A stretch of 64,000 nt of DNA. It comes from UBA1219 sp045601425 (GTDB lineage: Bacteria > Bacteroidota > Bacteroidia > Bacteroidales > P3). Position numbers and translations under genes: made by a program. Location of the stretch: NCBI GenBank assembly GCA_045601425.1, contig JAZRZP010000020.1, forward strand, positions 1 to 64,000, read 5' to 3'. The notes beneath the pieces are model-generated. The model worked only from the letters and a program-made list of their open reading frames with translations, ran no database searches and was not told the DNA's origin. Below are positions 41,979-50,607 of this stretch, piece after piece (within the stretch, counting starts at the first letter, position 1; every line of letters starts with the position of its first letter).

Positions 41979-42770
41979 ATGCAGAATATTTTGAAAGACA
42001 TCAATCCCAATGCAAAAATCGGTAAAAATGTTGAAATAGGCAATTTTACCACTATTTACGATGATGTTGAGATAGGCGACAATACTTGGATTGGACCGAA
42101 TGTGACAATATTTCCGGGAGCACGCATCGGCAAAAACTGCCGTATATTTCCGGGGGCTGTAATCTCGGCAATTCCACAAGACCTGAAATTCGAAGGGGAG
42201 AAAACCCTTGCCATAATAGGCGACAACAATACTATCCGAGAATACGTAACCATAAACCGCGGAACCAAGGCTTCGGGTGAAACCCGCATCGGGGACAACA
42301 ACCTGCTGATGGCTTATGTGCACGTTGCCCACGACTGTGTGGTGGGGAACAACTGCGTTTTTGCCAACAACACCACACTCGCCGGACACATCGTCATGGG
42401 CGACTATGCCATAATGGGCGGCAAGACTGCCATACTGCAATTCGTACATATCGGAGCACACGTAATAACTGCCGGAGGTTCGCTTGTCGACAAAGACATT
42501 CCTCCCTACGTGAAGGCTGCCCGCTACCCCATCTCATACGCAGGTATAAACTCTCTCGGTCTGCACCGCCGCGGATTTTCGCAGGAGTCCATTGATACAA
42601 TACAGAACATCTACCGCCTGATTTTCCAGTCGGGTATGAATGTCAGCCACGCCAAAGAACAGGTAACGGAACTTTACGGCAATACCGAAGAGGGAAAAAC
42701 CGTACTCGAATTCCTCGACAATGCCAATGTCGGTCTGATGAAAGGTTACGACTCCTCAAGAAGGAAATAG
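41979..42770 (+). CDS. lpxA: Acyl-ACP--UDP-N-acetylglucosamine O-acyltransferase
   Basis: A 263-aa left-handed beta-helix acyltransferase, the first step of lipid A synthesis. Hexapeptide repeats fill the N-terminal two-thirds (for example IGDNTWIGPNVTIFPGARIGKNC), the catalytic His is in MAYVHVAHDCVVGNNCVF, and the helical C-terminus (RRGFSQESIDTIQNIYRLIF) fits LpxA rather than LpxD. It is 11 bp after lpxC-fabZ and followed by a hairpin terminator. Confidence 0.96.
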   Translation: MQNILKDINPNAKIGKNVEIGNFTTIYDDVEIGDNTWIGPNVTIFPGARIGKNCRIFPGAVISAIPQDLKFEGEKTLAIIGDNNTIREYVTINRGTKASGETRIGDNNLLMAYVHVAHDCVVGNNCVFANNTTLAGHIVMGDYAIMGGKTAILQFVHIGAHVITAGGSLVDKDIPPYVKAARYPISYAGINSLGLHRRGFSQESIDTIQNIYRLIFQSGMNVSHAKEQVTELYGNTEEGKTVLEFLDNANVGLMKGYDSSRRK

Positions 42771-42787
42771 GCATTCTCACCAGAATA

Positions 42788-42817
42788 AAAAAAGCGGACC
42801 CGAAAGTCCGCTTTTTT
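42788..42817. terminator. Bidirectional terminator between lpxA and the SPFH gene
   Basis: Perfect 12-bp arms AAAAAAGCGGAC (42788-42799) and GTCCGCTTTTTT (42806-42817), loop CCGAAA. It sits between two converging genes and has T-runs on both strands. Confidence 0.92.
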
Positions 42818-42836
42818 ACTGTGAACAGTTTCGTCG

Positions 42837-44117
42837 CTATTCCATTTTATGACCGCATTCGGGGCAGAATTTACCCGTAACTTCGGCTCCGCATTCGGGA
42901 CATTTCTTCGGGCCGTCGGCCGGTGCCGGAGTTCCGCATTCCGGACAGAATTTGCCAGTGAATTCAGTTCCACATTTGGCACATTTTTTCTGAACCTGCA
43001 TGGCTGGTGCAGGAGTTCCGCATTCGGGGCAGAACTTGCCGGTGAACACGATACCGCATTTGGCGCATTTAATACCGCCCTGTGAAGCACCTTGCTGACC
43101 GTACGGGTCATACTGAACCTGCTGTCCCTGACCGTTGAAGGCATTCTGCATGACACCACCTGACATGCCGCCGGTTGTCATATTCATCATACCCAAACCC
43201 ATGAAGCCTGCTGCAGCACCGCCGGCATTACCGGCTGCCGTTTCCATGACATCAAGTATGCGTCCCTGCTGCATCATTGAGTTGGAGTTGTTTTCGTACT
43301 GTTCGATACGTTTGTTGCTTTCTTCGGTAAGGGTAACCGATTCCACAGCAAAGCTGATAAGTTTGAGACCGCGACGGCGGATAGGTTCGTCGAAGACGCG
43401 TTCGTCCATCACCTGTTTTATTTCGTTTGTGTAGCTGGGAAGTTCGAGAACCGGAACACGGTGTTTGCTGTTGCCCATTTCGTTGAGGACATTCTGGAAA
43501 GCAGCCATGACTTCGGCACGCATCTGTTCGAGAATTTCAGATTTCGTGACTTTGTCGGCCGTGCCCGCATAGGTGCGCATGAACACGCAGGGGTCGAAAA
43601 TCTGGAAAGTGTATTGTCCGAAGCAGCGTACGTCAACCTTCATTGGGTTGAGCGAACCCGTCATCTGGTTCGGAATGGCGTGAGACCAGTCCTGAAACAT
43701 TATCGGAGCTGCCGTGCCGAATTTATTGTTAATTATTTCCTTTACGTTGAAATAGAACACCGACTGTTCCTTGGCAGGTGTGCCATTGTACTTGAAACGC
43801 TGCCACATTTCCTTGAACACGTCACCGAACTGGCCTGCGAAAAACGATGGCGACGAACTTGCATCGAATGTATATACGCCTTCTTCCGCAGTAGCGTCGA
43901 GTATGTTACCCGAATCGAAGATGACAGCCACCTGACCCGGCGAAACCATGATTCGGCTGCCTTTTGTTATCTGACCTGTCTTGTTTCTTCCGCCTGCGGT
44001 AGCATTTCGCTTTTCCATCAGGGTGTCGTTGTCCATATTCTCGCATTTTATGAACTCCTGCCATTGATCGCCCAGAGTGCTGTCAACAGCGTTGAATGCA
44101 GCTTTTATTAATCCCAT
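42837..44117 (-). CDS. SPFH-domain protein with C-terminal zinc ribbons (YdjI-like)
   Basis: A 426-aa protein. The first 310 residues or so resemble the SPFH (stomatin/prohibitin/flotillin) proteins of the YdjI or virion-core-like group (KGSRIMVSPGQVAVIFDSGNILDATAEEGVYTFD). A Gly/Met/Gln-rich linker follows, and the last 85 residues hold three zinc-ribbon units in tandem, each with paired CxxCG knuckles (KCAKCG...FCPECG, repeated). No membrane segment is seen; such proteins associate with the membrane through partners. It follows the Tim44-like gene by 34 bp and probably works with it. The tandem ribbons are repeats at DNA level too. Confidence 0.87.
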   Translation of the reverse strand: MGLIKAAFNAVDSTLGDQWQEFIKCENMDNDTLMEKRNATAGGRNKTGQITKGSRIMVSPGQVAVIFDSGNILDATAEEGVYTFDASSSPSFFAGQFGDVFKEMWQRFKYNGTPAKEQSVFYFNVKEIINNKFGTAAPIMFQDWSHAIPNQMTGSLNPMKVDVRCFGQYTFQIFDPCVFMRTYAGTADKVTKSEILEQMRAEVMAAFQNVLNEMGNSKHRVPVLELPSYTNEIKQVMDERVFDEPIRRRGLKLISFAVESVTLTEESNKRIEQYENNSNSMMQQGRILDVMETAAGNAGGAAAGFMGLGMMNMTTGGMSGGVMQNAFNGQGQQVQYDPYGQQGASQGGIKCAKCGIVFTGKFCPECGTPAPAMQVQKKCAKCGTEFTGKFCPECGTPAPADGPKKCPECGAEVTGKFCPECGHKME

Positions 44118-44151
44118 TTTATCTCCTTTTTTATTGTTTGAAAATGTTTTT

Positions 44152-45051
44152 TTAATCTGCAGAATGAATGTCGGTCAATACCCAGTCGTGGGCACCTGTA
44201 GTAATGATGCTTCCGCAATACTCACACTGCCCTGCCGAGGTAATGCTGGTCGGTGCACCGCAGTTGGGGCAGTTGGTGGTGGACATATTGCTGTGTCCGG
44301 CCGCGGTTTTCACGCCAGCCTTACGGATGAACACCATTTCATAAGCCATGTCCCAATCGCGGTTTGGGTCGCTCTCAAGCACCTTACGCGTTGTGGCATC
44401 GATTACATAGTCACGCATTACGGCACGCAGGTAAACCGAAACCACTTCCTTGTCGCCGTCAATTCGGAAGTCCGTTATGGAACAACTCCTGATGGCAATT
44501 TTTTCCACCACGTTGATTTTGTTGTTGCGAATGTACTCTTCGAGCTGTGTATTGTGCTGGGAGAAAAGTTCTTCGCTTTCAAACGGGCGTATTGTTTTCC
44601 AGTTGCGGAAAGTCCACGCCTCCTGTATTTTCATGAACACTTCCCGTGCCCATGCACAGAACTTGTCGGCAGAAAAATCCGGATCAATCTGCTGTATGAC
44701 GGCGACATGACTTGCCGACTGTGCCGCATGAAGTCTGTCGAGAGCATCGTGCTGCTGCTGGAGTGCCGGATTTGCAGTATTCTGTGCACTACCGGATTCT
44801 CCTTTCTTACGTGCCGAAACGACTACAACAACTATGAGAATGATGATCGCCAAAAGCGGGTGGTCTCTGAAAAGCATCAGGAATGCCAGTATCCAGCCGG
44901 TATCCCCATCACCTCCAACACTGCCGCCAACATCAGAATAGCGGTTCATGTTTCCGACATCGGCAAAAGCATAACTACTTATCAACGTGAGTGATACTAA
45001 AAATATCACAGGCATGTACTTCCGTATTTTTTCCCCAAAAACTTCCTTCAT
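44152..45051 (-). CDS. Tim44-like domain membrane protein with C-terminal zinc ribbon
   Basis: A 299-aa protein. MKEVFGEKIRKYMPVIFLVSLTLISSYAFA is a signal peptide or first membrane segment; a Gly-rich stretch precedes a hydrophobic span of about residues 53-80 ending in ARKKG. Residues about 125-250 resemble the Tim44/Tim44-like domain (FMKIQEAWTFRNWKTIRPFES and RAVMRDYVIDATTRKVLES). The C-terminal CPNCGAPTSITSAGQCEYCG is a zinc ribbon. The ATG at 45051 is preferred: the longer frame adds 65 residues that overlap the promoter. It is the first gene of a pair with the SPFH protein. Confidence 0.82.
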   Translation of the reverse strand: MKEVFGEKIRKYMPVIFLVSLTLISSYAFADVGNMNRYSDVGGSVGGDGDTGWILAFLMLFRDHPLLAIIILIVVVVVSARKKGESGSAQNTANPALQQQHDALDRLHAAQSASHVAVIQQIDPDFSADKFCAWAREVFMKIQEAWTFRNWKTIRPFESEELFSQHNTQLEEYIRNNKINVVEKIAIRSCSITDFRIDGDKEVVSVYLRAVMRDYVIDATTRKVLESDPNRDWDMAYEMVFIRKAGVKTAAGHSNMSTTNCPNCGAPTSITSAGQCEYCGSIITTGAHDWVLTDIHSAD

Positions 45052-45085
45052 AATCTTATTATAATTCCACTGCTGAAACAAATTG

Positions 45086-45116
45086 CAAAAATACGCTTTT
45101 TTTCCCATTCCGACAA
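45086..45116 (-). promoter_or_regulatory. Promoter of the Tim44-like/SPFH pair
   Basis: Minus strand: TTG (45114-45116), a 20-bp spacer and TATTTTTG (45086-45093). A perfect 16-bp palindrome (45153-45168, centred on AATATT) lies 36 bp upstream and may be an operator. Confidence 0.65.
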
Positions 45117-45324
45117 GATTATACAAAAAAAATTTCCAGAAATCACATAATAGGAAAAATATTTTTCCATACCGGAATGTCCCCCCGATACCACACTGTT
45201 TCAACGGGATTGTTGCAGCACACGTTGGCCGTGCACACCTATTCATTCCGCATTACAAATCCTCAATCACGAAATTTTCAGGCAGATTCTAAAAAAACAA
45301 ATCGACATTTAAATTGAAATTTAT
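45117..45324. other. Divergent intergenic region between Tim44-like and gldB genes
   Basis: About 340 bp separate the two genes. It holds the two divergent promoters, the 16-bp palindrome at 45153-45168 and an outer pair of arms CATTCCG (45106-45112) and CGGAATG (45173-45179). No small gene was found. Confidence 0.5.
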
Positions 45325-45355
45325 TTTGCCGAATGGATTAAATTTCGTACTTTTG
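45325..45355 (+). promoter_or_regulatory. Promoter of the gldB-like operon
   Basis: TTTG (45325-45328), a 19-bp spacer and TACTTTTG (45348-45355), 35 bp before the ATG at 45391. Exact Bacteroidota consensus. Confidence 0.8.
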
Positions 45356-45390
45356 CGTGTGTTATAGTTGTATAAAAATTCAAGGCAGCC

Positions 45391-46380
45391 ATGAAAAGAT
45401 TATGTGCACTAACAATCACATTAACAGTAATTTGCACCATATTGTCATCTTGCGGCAAGTCTGGTGCGGACACTGGTAATGTTGCAATAAAAAGGTACGA
45501 AAAGCTTTTGTTTGAGACACCTGCCGGTCAATTGCCGGAAGTTTTGAAGAAAAACGAATACGAGTACCGATACCTTTTGAACGAAAGTCTGGACAATCCG
45601 ATGTATGTCCGCCAGATTGTGGATTTTGCTTCCGACCCGATGATGAGAAAGGTTTTCGAGACCTCGTGGAAAAGATATTCCGACCTTTCGTGGCTCGAAA
45701 AAGATCTGCGAAAGCCCATGAAGAAGACCTGCGAACTTTTTCCGAACCTCGGCATAAAATACTTCTACACCCTTATCACAGGCAATTTCGACTACAATAT
45801 GCGTGTCATCAGCGTGGATTCGTTTCTGGCAATCGACATCTGCCAGTATGCGATAGACGACATGTCATTCGCCGGCTGTTTCCAGTATCCGCAATACCTC
45901 ATAAACATGCTTGACAGTTCGTTCATCCTGCCCGACTGCATGTACGCCGTCGGCATGAATGCCTTATTGTCAGGGAATCAGAATCCCGAACTCAACACAC
46001 TGCTCGACCACATGATTTTCCGCGGCAAACTTCTTTGCTTCATGAACGCAGTGCTGCCCGACATGCCGCTTGAAAAGAAAATACGCTACACTTCCGACCA
46101 GCTGGGGTGGGCCGAAGAAAACGAAGGCAATGTATGGGGGTATCTGGTTCAGAACCAGCTGCTTTACAGTGCCGACAACGACAGAATCCGCGACTTTACC
46201 GGCGATGCCCCGAAAACACGTCAGTTTACAGGCTCAGCACCACGCATGGCCGACTTTCTCGGAATGAAGATTACCGAAAAATATATGAAAAAAACCGGTT
46301 GCTCGATGCAGGAACTCTTTGCACAAGGCAATTCTCAGAAAATCCTCGCGGCTTCCGGATACAAACCCGCACGAAAATAA
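45391..46380 (+). CDS. GldB-like lipoprotein (gliding/T9SS-associated family)
   Basis: A 329-aa protein with a lipoprotein signal (LSSC, Cys21). The C-terminal half carries the GldB pattern: RYTSDQLGWAEENEGNVWGYLVQNQLLYSAD, then a DFTGDAPKTRQF block, and PRMADFLGMKITEKYMKKTG. GldB is needed for gliding in Flavobacterium and occurs in many non-gliding Bacteroidota; its molecular role is unclear. Here the next genes encode a phosphoglycerol transferase and a lipid kinase, 6 and 4 bp apart, so it may share in envelope lipid work. Family assignment rests on C-terminal pattern matching. Confidence 0.78.
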   Translation: MKRLCALTITLTVICTILSSCGKSGADTGNVAIKRYEKLLFETPAGQLPEVLKKNEYEYRYLLNESLDNPMYVRQIVDFASDPMMRKVFETSWKRYSDLSWLEKDLRKPMKKTCELFPNLGIKYFYTLITGNFDYNMRVISVDSFLAIDICQYAIDDMSFAGCFQYPQYLINMLDSSFILPDCMYAVGMNALLSGNQNPELNTLLDHMIFRGKLLCFMNAVLPDMPLEKKIRYTSDQLGWAEENEGNVWGYLVQNQLLYSADNDRIRDFTGDAPKTRQFTGSAPRMADFLGMKITEKYMKKTGCSMQELFAQGNSQKILAASGYKPARK

Positions 46381-46386
46381 ACATTT

Positions 46387-48360
46387 ATGGAAAAATTCAC
46401 GATATTCAAGACCGACAAGATTTTTTCGTTTGTCATCGCCAAATACGTATTGGCACTCCTGATGCTGTTCATTACACAGCTGGTGTTCTACATGTTCAAC
46501 AGCACGCTTTTCGAGCCCGTAACTTTTGGCGGCTGCATGAAAATAATATGGGGGAACATCGTATTCGGAATTTCCACCGTAGCAATGGTGTCGGTTCCAT
46601 ATTTCATTCTTAACGTAATACCGCTGAACCTCCGCTGGAACGGCATTTACAAAAAAATCTGCAACTTCATTTATTGCCTTTCGGTTATTGTGATGATTGC
46701 TGCAAACCTCATCGACGGAGCCTATTACCAGTTCACTTTCCGTAGAATGACTTCCGAAATTTTCGGTTTTCTTGGAGTAGGCGGCGACTTCGGCAACCTG
46801 ATACCGCAGTTCTTGCACGATTATTGGCCGTTTGTACTCATTTTCACAGCAATGCTTTTCGTCTTCTTCTGGTGCAACAACCGTATCGTCCTCACGAAAC
46901 GTTCTGCCCATCCCTACGGCAACCAGCTGCTTACCGACTCTATCCTTTCGGTGATTTTCATAGGAGCCGTGGTCATTGCCATACGCGGCGGGTTCGGCTA
47001 CAAACCCATACGCCCCATCGATGCCAGCAAATACGCCACCTGCAACAACACTTCTCTCGTCGTAAACACGCCTTTTTCCATCATCAAAACCTTCAACAAG
47101 TCCAGCAACTTGGAAGACGTGAAATATTTTGCTTCTGAAAAAGAATTGAACTCGATTTTCAATCCGATAAACACTCCTCTCGCCGAAATCCGTACCGCCG
47201 ACACCAATTACATGGCAACGGCCGCCGACACTTCACTCAAGCAGAAAAACGTCTGCATCATAATACTTGAAAGTTTCTCGGAGGAATACATCGGATTCCT
47301 CAATCCCGCGTTCCAGAGCTTCACACCGTTTTTGGACTCACTGTCGCACCACTGCACCATTTACCGTGGCATGGCCAACGGCAAACGCTCCATCGAAGCA
47401 ATACCGACGATACTTTCATCAATGCCCTCGCTGATGCTGGAGCCATACATCACCTCCCCCTACGCAATGAACAAAATTGAAGGCTTGCCCGATGTACTCA
47501 AGCGCAACGGATACTACACTTCGTTTTTCCACGGTGCCTACAACGGTTCCATGAATTTCGACGCCTTCGTCAAGACAATCGGAGTTGACCACTATTACGG
47601 CAAAAACGAATATGTGGCTGACTGCGGCGACATCAACTTCGATGGCAACTGGGGTATATTCGACGAACCCTTCCTCCAATTCATGGCGGAGAAAATCTCA
47701 AAGTTCCCGCAACCTTTCTTCACTTCGGTATTCACCATATCGTCACACCACCCGTACACGATGCCCGAAGAACACAAAGGCGAATTCAAAAAAGGCAAGC
47801 ACCCTATTCTCGAAGTTGTCATGTATGCCGATTATGCTCTGAAACGCTTCTTTGCGACTGCTTCAAAAACCGACTGGTACAAAAACACCGTATTTGTAAT
47901 CACTGCCGACCACGCTTCCATACCCATCACCGACGACTATGCCAACGGCTACGACGTTTACAAAATCCCGATGATGATTTTCGACCCGTCCAACGACACT
48001 CACATCTTTACGAACCGGATAATGCAGCAGTCCGACATATTCCCGACCATTGTGGATTACCTCGGCATCAACGAAAAGACACTGACTTTCGGCAAAAGCG
48101 TCCTGAACCCGCGTAATCCCGAATTCTACATATCCTACGGAAGCAGTGCCTATCAATTCATAAAAGACAAGTATTACATGCGTTACGACGGTGAAAAACT
48201 TGAAGTCTTCGACCGCTACGGTGACCCGCAACTGACGGACAACATCGCCAAAACCGACCCTGAATCAATAAAGCCTCACCTCGACTATCTCAAAGCCATC
48301 ATCCAGCAGTACAACAGCAGAATGAAGGCCAACAAACTCTGTCCCGAACGAAAAAAGTGA
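46387..48360 (+). CDS. LTA synthase-like phosphoglycerol transferase / sulfatase-fold membrane protein
   Basis: A 657-aa protein with about five membrane helices in the first 210 residues and an extracytoplasmic alkaline-phosphatase-fold domain after about 270. Active-site elements: IILESFSEEY (metal Glu), ANGKRSIEAIPTILSSMPSLM (nucleophile region, Ser rather than the Thr of S. aureus LtaS), FFHGAYNGSM, and VITADHASI (Asp-His metal ligands). In this family phosphoglycerol is moved from phosphatidylglycerol to an acceptor, leaving diacylglycerol. The acceptor in a Gram-negative is unknown: glucan, glycolipid or protein. It lies between gldB-like and lipid-kinase genes. Confidence 0.9.
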   Translation: MEKFTIFKTDKIFSFVIAKYVLALLMLFITQLVFYMFNSTLFEPVTFGGCMKIIWGNIVFGISTVAMVSVPYFILNVIPLNLRWNGIYKKICNFIYCLSVIVMIAANLIDGAYYQFTFRRMTSEIFGFLGVGGDFGNLIPQFLHDYWPFVLIFTAMLFVFFWCNNRIVLTKRSAHPYGNQLLTDSILSVIFIGAVVIAIRGGFGYKPIRPIDASKYATCNNTSLVVNTPFSIIKTFNKSSNLEDVKYFASEKELNSIFNPINTPLAEIRTADTNYMATAADTSLKQKNVCIIILESFSEEYIGFLNPAFQSFTPFLDSLSHHCTIYRGMANGKRSIEAIPTILSSMPSLMLEPYITSPYAMNKIEGLPDVLKRNGYYTSFFHGAYNGSMNFDAFVKTIGVDHYYGKNEYVADCGDINFDGNWGIFDEPFLQFMAEKISKFPQPFFTSVFTISSHHPYTMPEEHKGEFKKGKHPILEVVMYADYALKRFFATASKTDWYKNTVFVITADHASIPITDDYANGYDVYKIPMMIFDPSNDTHIFTNRIMQQSDIFPTIVDYLGINEKTLTFGKSVLNPRNPEFYISYGSSAYQFIKDKYYMRYDGEKLEVFDRYGDPQLTDNIAKTDPESIKPHLDYLKAIIQQYNSRMKANKLCPERKK

Positions 48361-48363
48361 ACC

Positions 48364-49248
48364 ATGGAAAAAAAAACAAGACTTTTGGTGATAATAAATC
48401 CCATTTCGGGCGTCGGAAAGCAGAAAACCATTGAAAAAGTTTTCGCAGAACGGCTGAATCACGAAAAATTCGACTACGATATACGCTACACAGAGTATGC
48501 CCATCACGCCACTCTCATAGCAAGTGATGCCGCCTCTCAGAATTATGATGCCGTCATTGCCGTAGGCGGCGACGGTTCCATAAACGACGCCGCTGTCGGA
48601 CTTATCGGCACCGGTACCGTCCTCGGCATAATACCATGTGGCTCCGGCAACGGCCTTGCCCGACACATGAAGCTGCCACTGCAACCCGAAAAAGCATTGG
48701 ATGTCATCAACGACTTCCACGTGGAAGAAATTGACACAATCAATGTAAACGGACATAACTACGTCAGCATTGCCGGCGTAGGATTCGATGCATTCGTCGC
48801 CGAAAAATTCAGCCATGCCAAAAACCGTGGCTTCATGGGTTATGCCGAAATAATGTTCAGAGAATACCCTCTGTACAAACCTCACGAATACCAGCTTATC
48901 ATCGACGGGAAGGAATACAGACGCAGATCTCTGTTCATAAGTTTCGCCAACTCGAGCCAGTTCGGCTTCAACGCAGCCATAGCTCCGGCTGCAAGCCTGC
49001 AGGACGGGCGTATCGACGTGTGCATGGTGGAAAAAGTTCCGCCACTGCATCTCCCGCTCACAGTGGAACTGCTTTACGCAAAACATTTTGAAAAATCACA
49101 GCATGTAGAAATCATTCAGGCAAAGGAAGTTACGGTACTAAACAACCAGCTGCGCTGGATAAATTTCGATGGAGAAGCTCTTGAACTGGAACCTGAACTG
49201 CATTTCAAAGTGAACGAAAAATCCCTTAAAGTTGTCTGCCATGGGTAA
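48364..49248 (+). CDS. Diacylglycerol/lipid kinase (YegS/BmrU family)
   Basis: A 294-aa cytoplasmic kinase. The nucleotide-binding loop AVGGDGSINDAAVGLIGTG and the PCGSGNGLARHMKLP segment define the DAGK catalytic domain; INPISGVGKQK is the N-terminal motif. It is 4 bp after the LTA-synthase-like gene, which would yield diacylglycerol, so recycling that product to phosphatidic acid is a plausible job. Other lipid alcohols (sphingoid bases, undecaprenol) are possible substrates. Its stop overlaps the SUI1 gene start by 8 bp. Confidence 0.93.
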   Translation: MEKKTRLLVIINPISGVGKQKTIEKVFAERLNHEKFDYDIRYTEYAHHATLIASDAASQNYDAVIAVGGDGSINDAAVGLIGTGTVLGIIPCGSGNGLARHMKLPLQPEKALDVINDFHVEEIDTINVNGHNYVSIAGVGFDAFVAEKFSHAKNRGFMGYAEIMFREYPLYKPHEYQLIIDGKEYRRRSLFISFANSSQFGFNAAIAPAASLQDGRIDVCMVEKVPPLHLPLTVELLYAKHFEKSQHVEIIQAKEVTVLNNQLRWINFDGEALELEPELHFKVNEKSLKVVCHG

Positions 49249-49585
49249 GAAAAACAACAAAATCGGCATTGTTTACTCCACCAACCCTGATTTCCAGTAT
49301 CAGTTCGATGGAGAGGAGGATATAATTGAGACACTGCCACCACAACAGCAGAACCTCCGTGTCATGCTCGACCGCAAGCAGCGGGGAGGCAAGCAGGTAA
49401 CACTCGTTACAGGTTTTGTCGGCACCGATGATGATTTGTCGGCACTTGCAAAGGAACTGAAAACGAAATGCGGTGTTGGTGGAAGCTCCAAAGACGGCGA
49501 AATCCTGATACAAGGCGACTTTCGTGACAAAATCATGGATCTGCTCATCAAAATGGGTTACAAAGCAAAAAAATCTGGTGCATAA
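49241..49585 (+). CDS. SUI1/eIF1-like translation factor (YciH family)
   Basis: A 114-aa protein. Residues about 40-110 are the SUI1 fold: LRVMLDRKQRGGKQVTLVTGFVG and KTKCGVGGSSKDGEILIQGDFRDKI. Bacterial YciH resembles eIF1 and influences start-codon and initiator-tRNA selection on the 30S subunit. The ATG at 49241 overlaps the lipid-kinase gene by 8 bp; a TTG at 49232 would add three residues. It continues the operon into DUF1294 after 11 bp. Confidence 0.92.
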   Translation: MGKKNNKIGIVYSTNPDFQYQFDGEEDIIETLPPQQQNLRVMLDRKQRGGKQVTLVTGFVGTDDDLSALAKELKTKCGVGGSSKDGEILIQGDFRDKIMDLLIKMGYKAKKSGA

Positions 49586-49596
49586 TTCTGCAAAAA

Positions 49597-49884
49597 ATGA
49601 CAACTATCAAAATATATCTCGTTGCAATAAATATACTCGCACTGACACTCTTCGGCATCGACAAAAGCCGTGCACGGCATAAGGCATGGCGTATCCCCGA
49701 ACGGGTACTGATTCTCTCGGCCATTCTCGGTGGCAGTGCTGGTGCCTTGTCCGGAATGATTCTTTTCCGACACAAAACCAGACACGCAAAGTTTACAATT
49801 GTAATACCACTGGCACTGATTTTACATGTGTCAATACTTGTCCTGCTGGCAAACGGCTCGCTCAACACGCAACAGCTATTCTGA
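49597..49884 (+). CDS. DUF1294 small membrane protein
   Basis: A 95-aa protein with three hydrophobic segments. The pattern FGIDKSRARHKAWRIPERVLILSAILGGSAGALSGM followed by RHKTRHAKF is the DUF1294 signature; in some bacteria this domain is fused to a cold-shock domain, but here it stands alone. Function unknown. It ends the operon that begins at the gldB-like gene; a 106-bp gap follows. Confidence 0.9.
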   Translation: MTTIKIYLVAINILALTLFGIDKSRARHKAWRIPERVLILSAILGGSAGALSGMILFRHKTRHAKFTIVIPLALILHVSILVLLANGSLNTQQLF

Positions 49885-49990
49885 CAGTCAGCGTCATAAA
49901 AAAGAATCTTTACGTAAGATTTTGATTTTTTTTCGACAAATCATACAATATAATGCAAAACATGCTGTTTTTAATCTTATTTATCCGAAC

Positions 49991-50584
49991 ATGAAAAAGT
50001 TTATCGTCATAATAACCGCACTTTTTACGGGAATTCTGTTTCTGACACCGGCCGCAGAGGTCGAAGCACAGGAATTCACCTGTCTCGCCGTCGTTCTTGA
50101 AAACGGAGATACTGTCCCGATGTTCAACCTGAACACCATCGTTGTAAGAAGACAGTACTTTACCGACAAGGAAAAACGCAAAAACAAGAAACTCATACGC
50201 AACGTGAAAAAGACACTTCCGTATGCCAAAAAAGCAAAAAACAAACTGCTGCACTACGACCAGGTAATGCTGAACATGTCCGAGCGCCAGAGAAAAGACT
50301 ACATGAAGAAAGCCGAAAAGGAAATAGAAAACGAATTCGGTGCCGAACTCAAGAAACTGACTTTCTCGCAAGGCCATGTGCTCATAAAACTCATCGACAG
50401 GGAAACCGGAAGCACATCGTTTGAACTTGTACAGGAACTGCGTGGAAAATTCCGGGCATTTTTCTACCAGACTTTCGCGAAAATATTCGGCTACGACCTC
50501 AAAGCGAAATTCGACCCCGTTCACAACTCCAAAGACCGCATGATAGACCGTGTAGCCCGTGGAGTTGAAACCGGAAGACTGTAA
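49991..50584 (+). CDS. DUF4294 domain-containing exported protein
   Basis: A 197-aa protein with signal peptide MKKFIVIITALFTGILFLTPAAEVEAQ. VVLENGDTVPMFNLNTIVVRRQYFTDKEKRKNKKLIRNVKKTLPYAK and the later FSQGHVLIKLIDRETGSTSFELVQELRGKFRAFFYQ are typical of DUF4294, a Bacteroidota family of unknown role. The ATG at 49991 is the start giving a signal peptide; the frame extends 55 codons upstream without homology. No clear promoter box in the 106-bp gap before it. The NlpC/P60 gene follows after 23 bp. Confidence 0.87.
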   Translation: MKKFIVIITALFTGILFLTPAAEVEAQEFTCLAVVLENGDTVPMFNLNTIVVRRQYFTDKEKRKNKKLIRNVKKTLPYAKKAKNKLLHYDQVMLNMSERQRKDYMKKAEKEIENEFGAELKKLTFSQGHVLIKLIDRETGSTSFELVQELRGKFRAFFYQTFAKIFGYDLKAKFDPVHNSKDRMIDRVARGVETGRL

Positions 50585-50607
50585 AACCACCCAAATTCCG
50601 AAAATCC

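Noticed and set aside
42837..43090. Repeated CxxCG-coding units considered as a DNA repeat array
   Set aside because: The repetition is explained by tandem zinc ribbons in the SPFH protein.
48265..49086. Minus-strand open frame (273 codons) opposite the lipid kinase
   Set aside because: Antisense to a gene with clear GGDG and GSGN motifs; composition is shadow-like.
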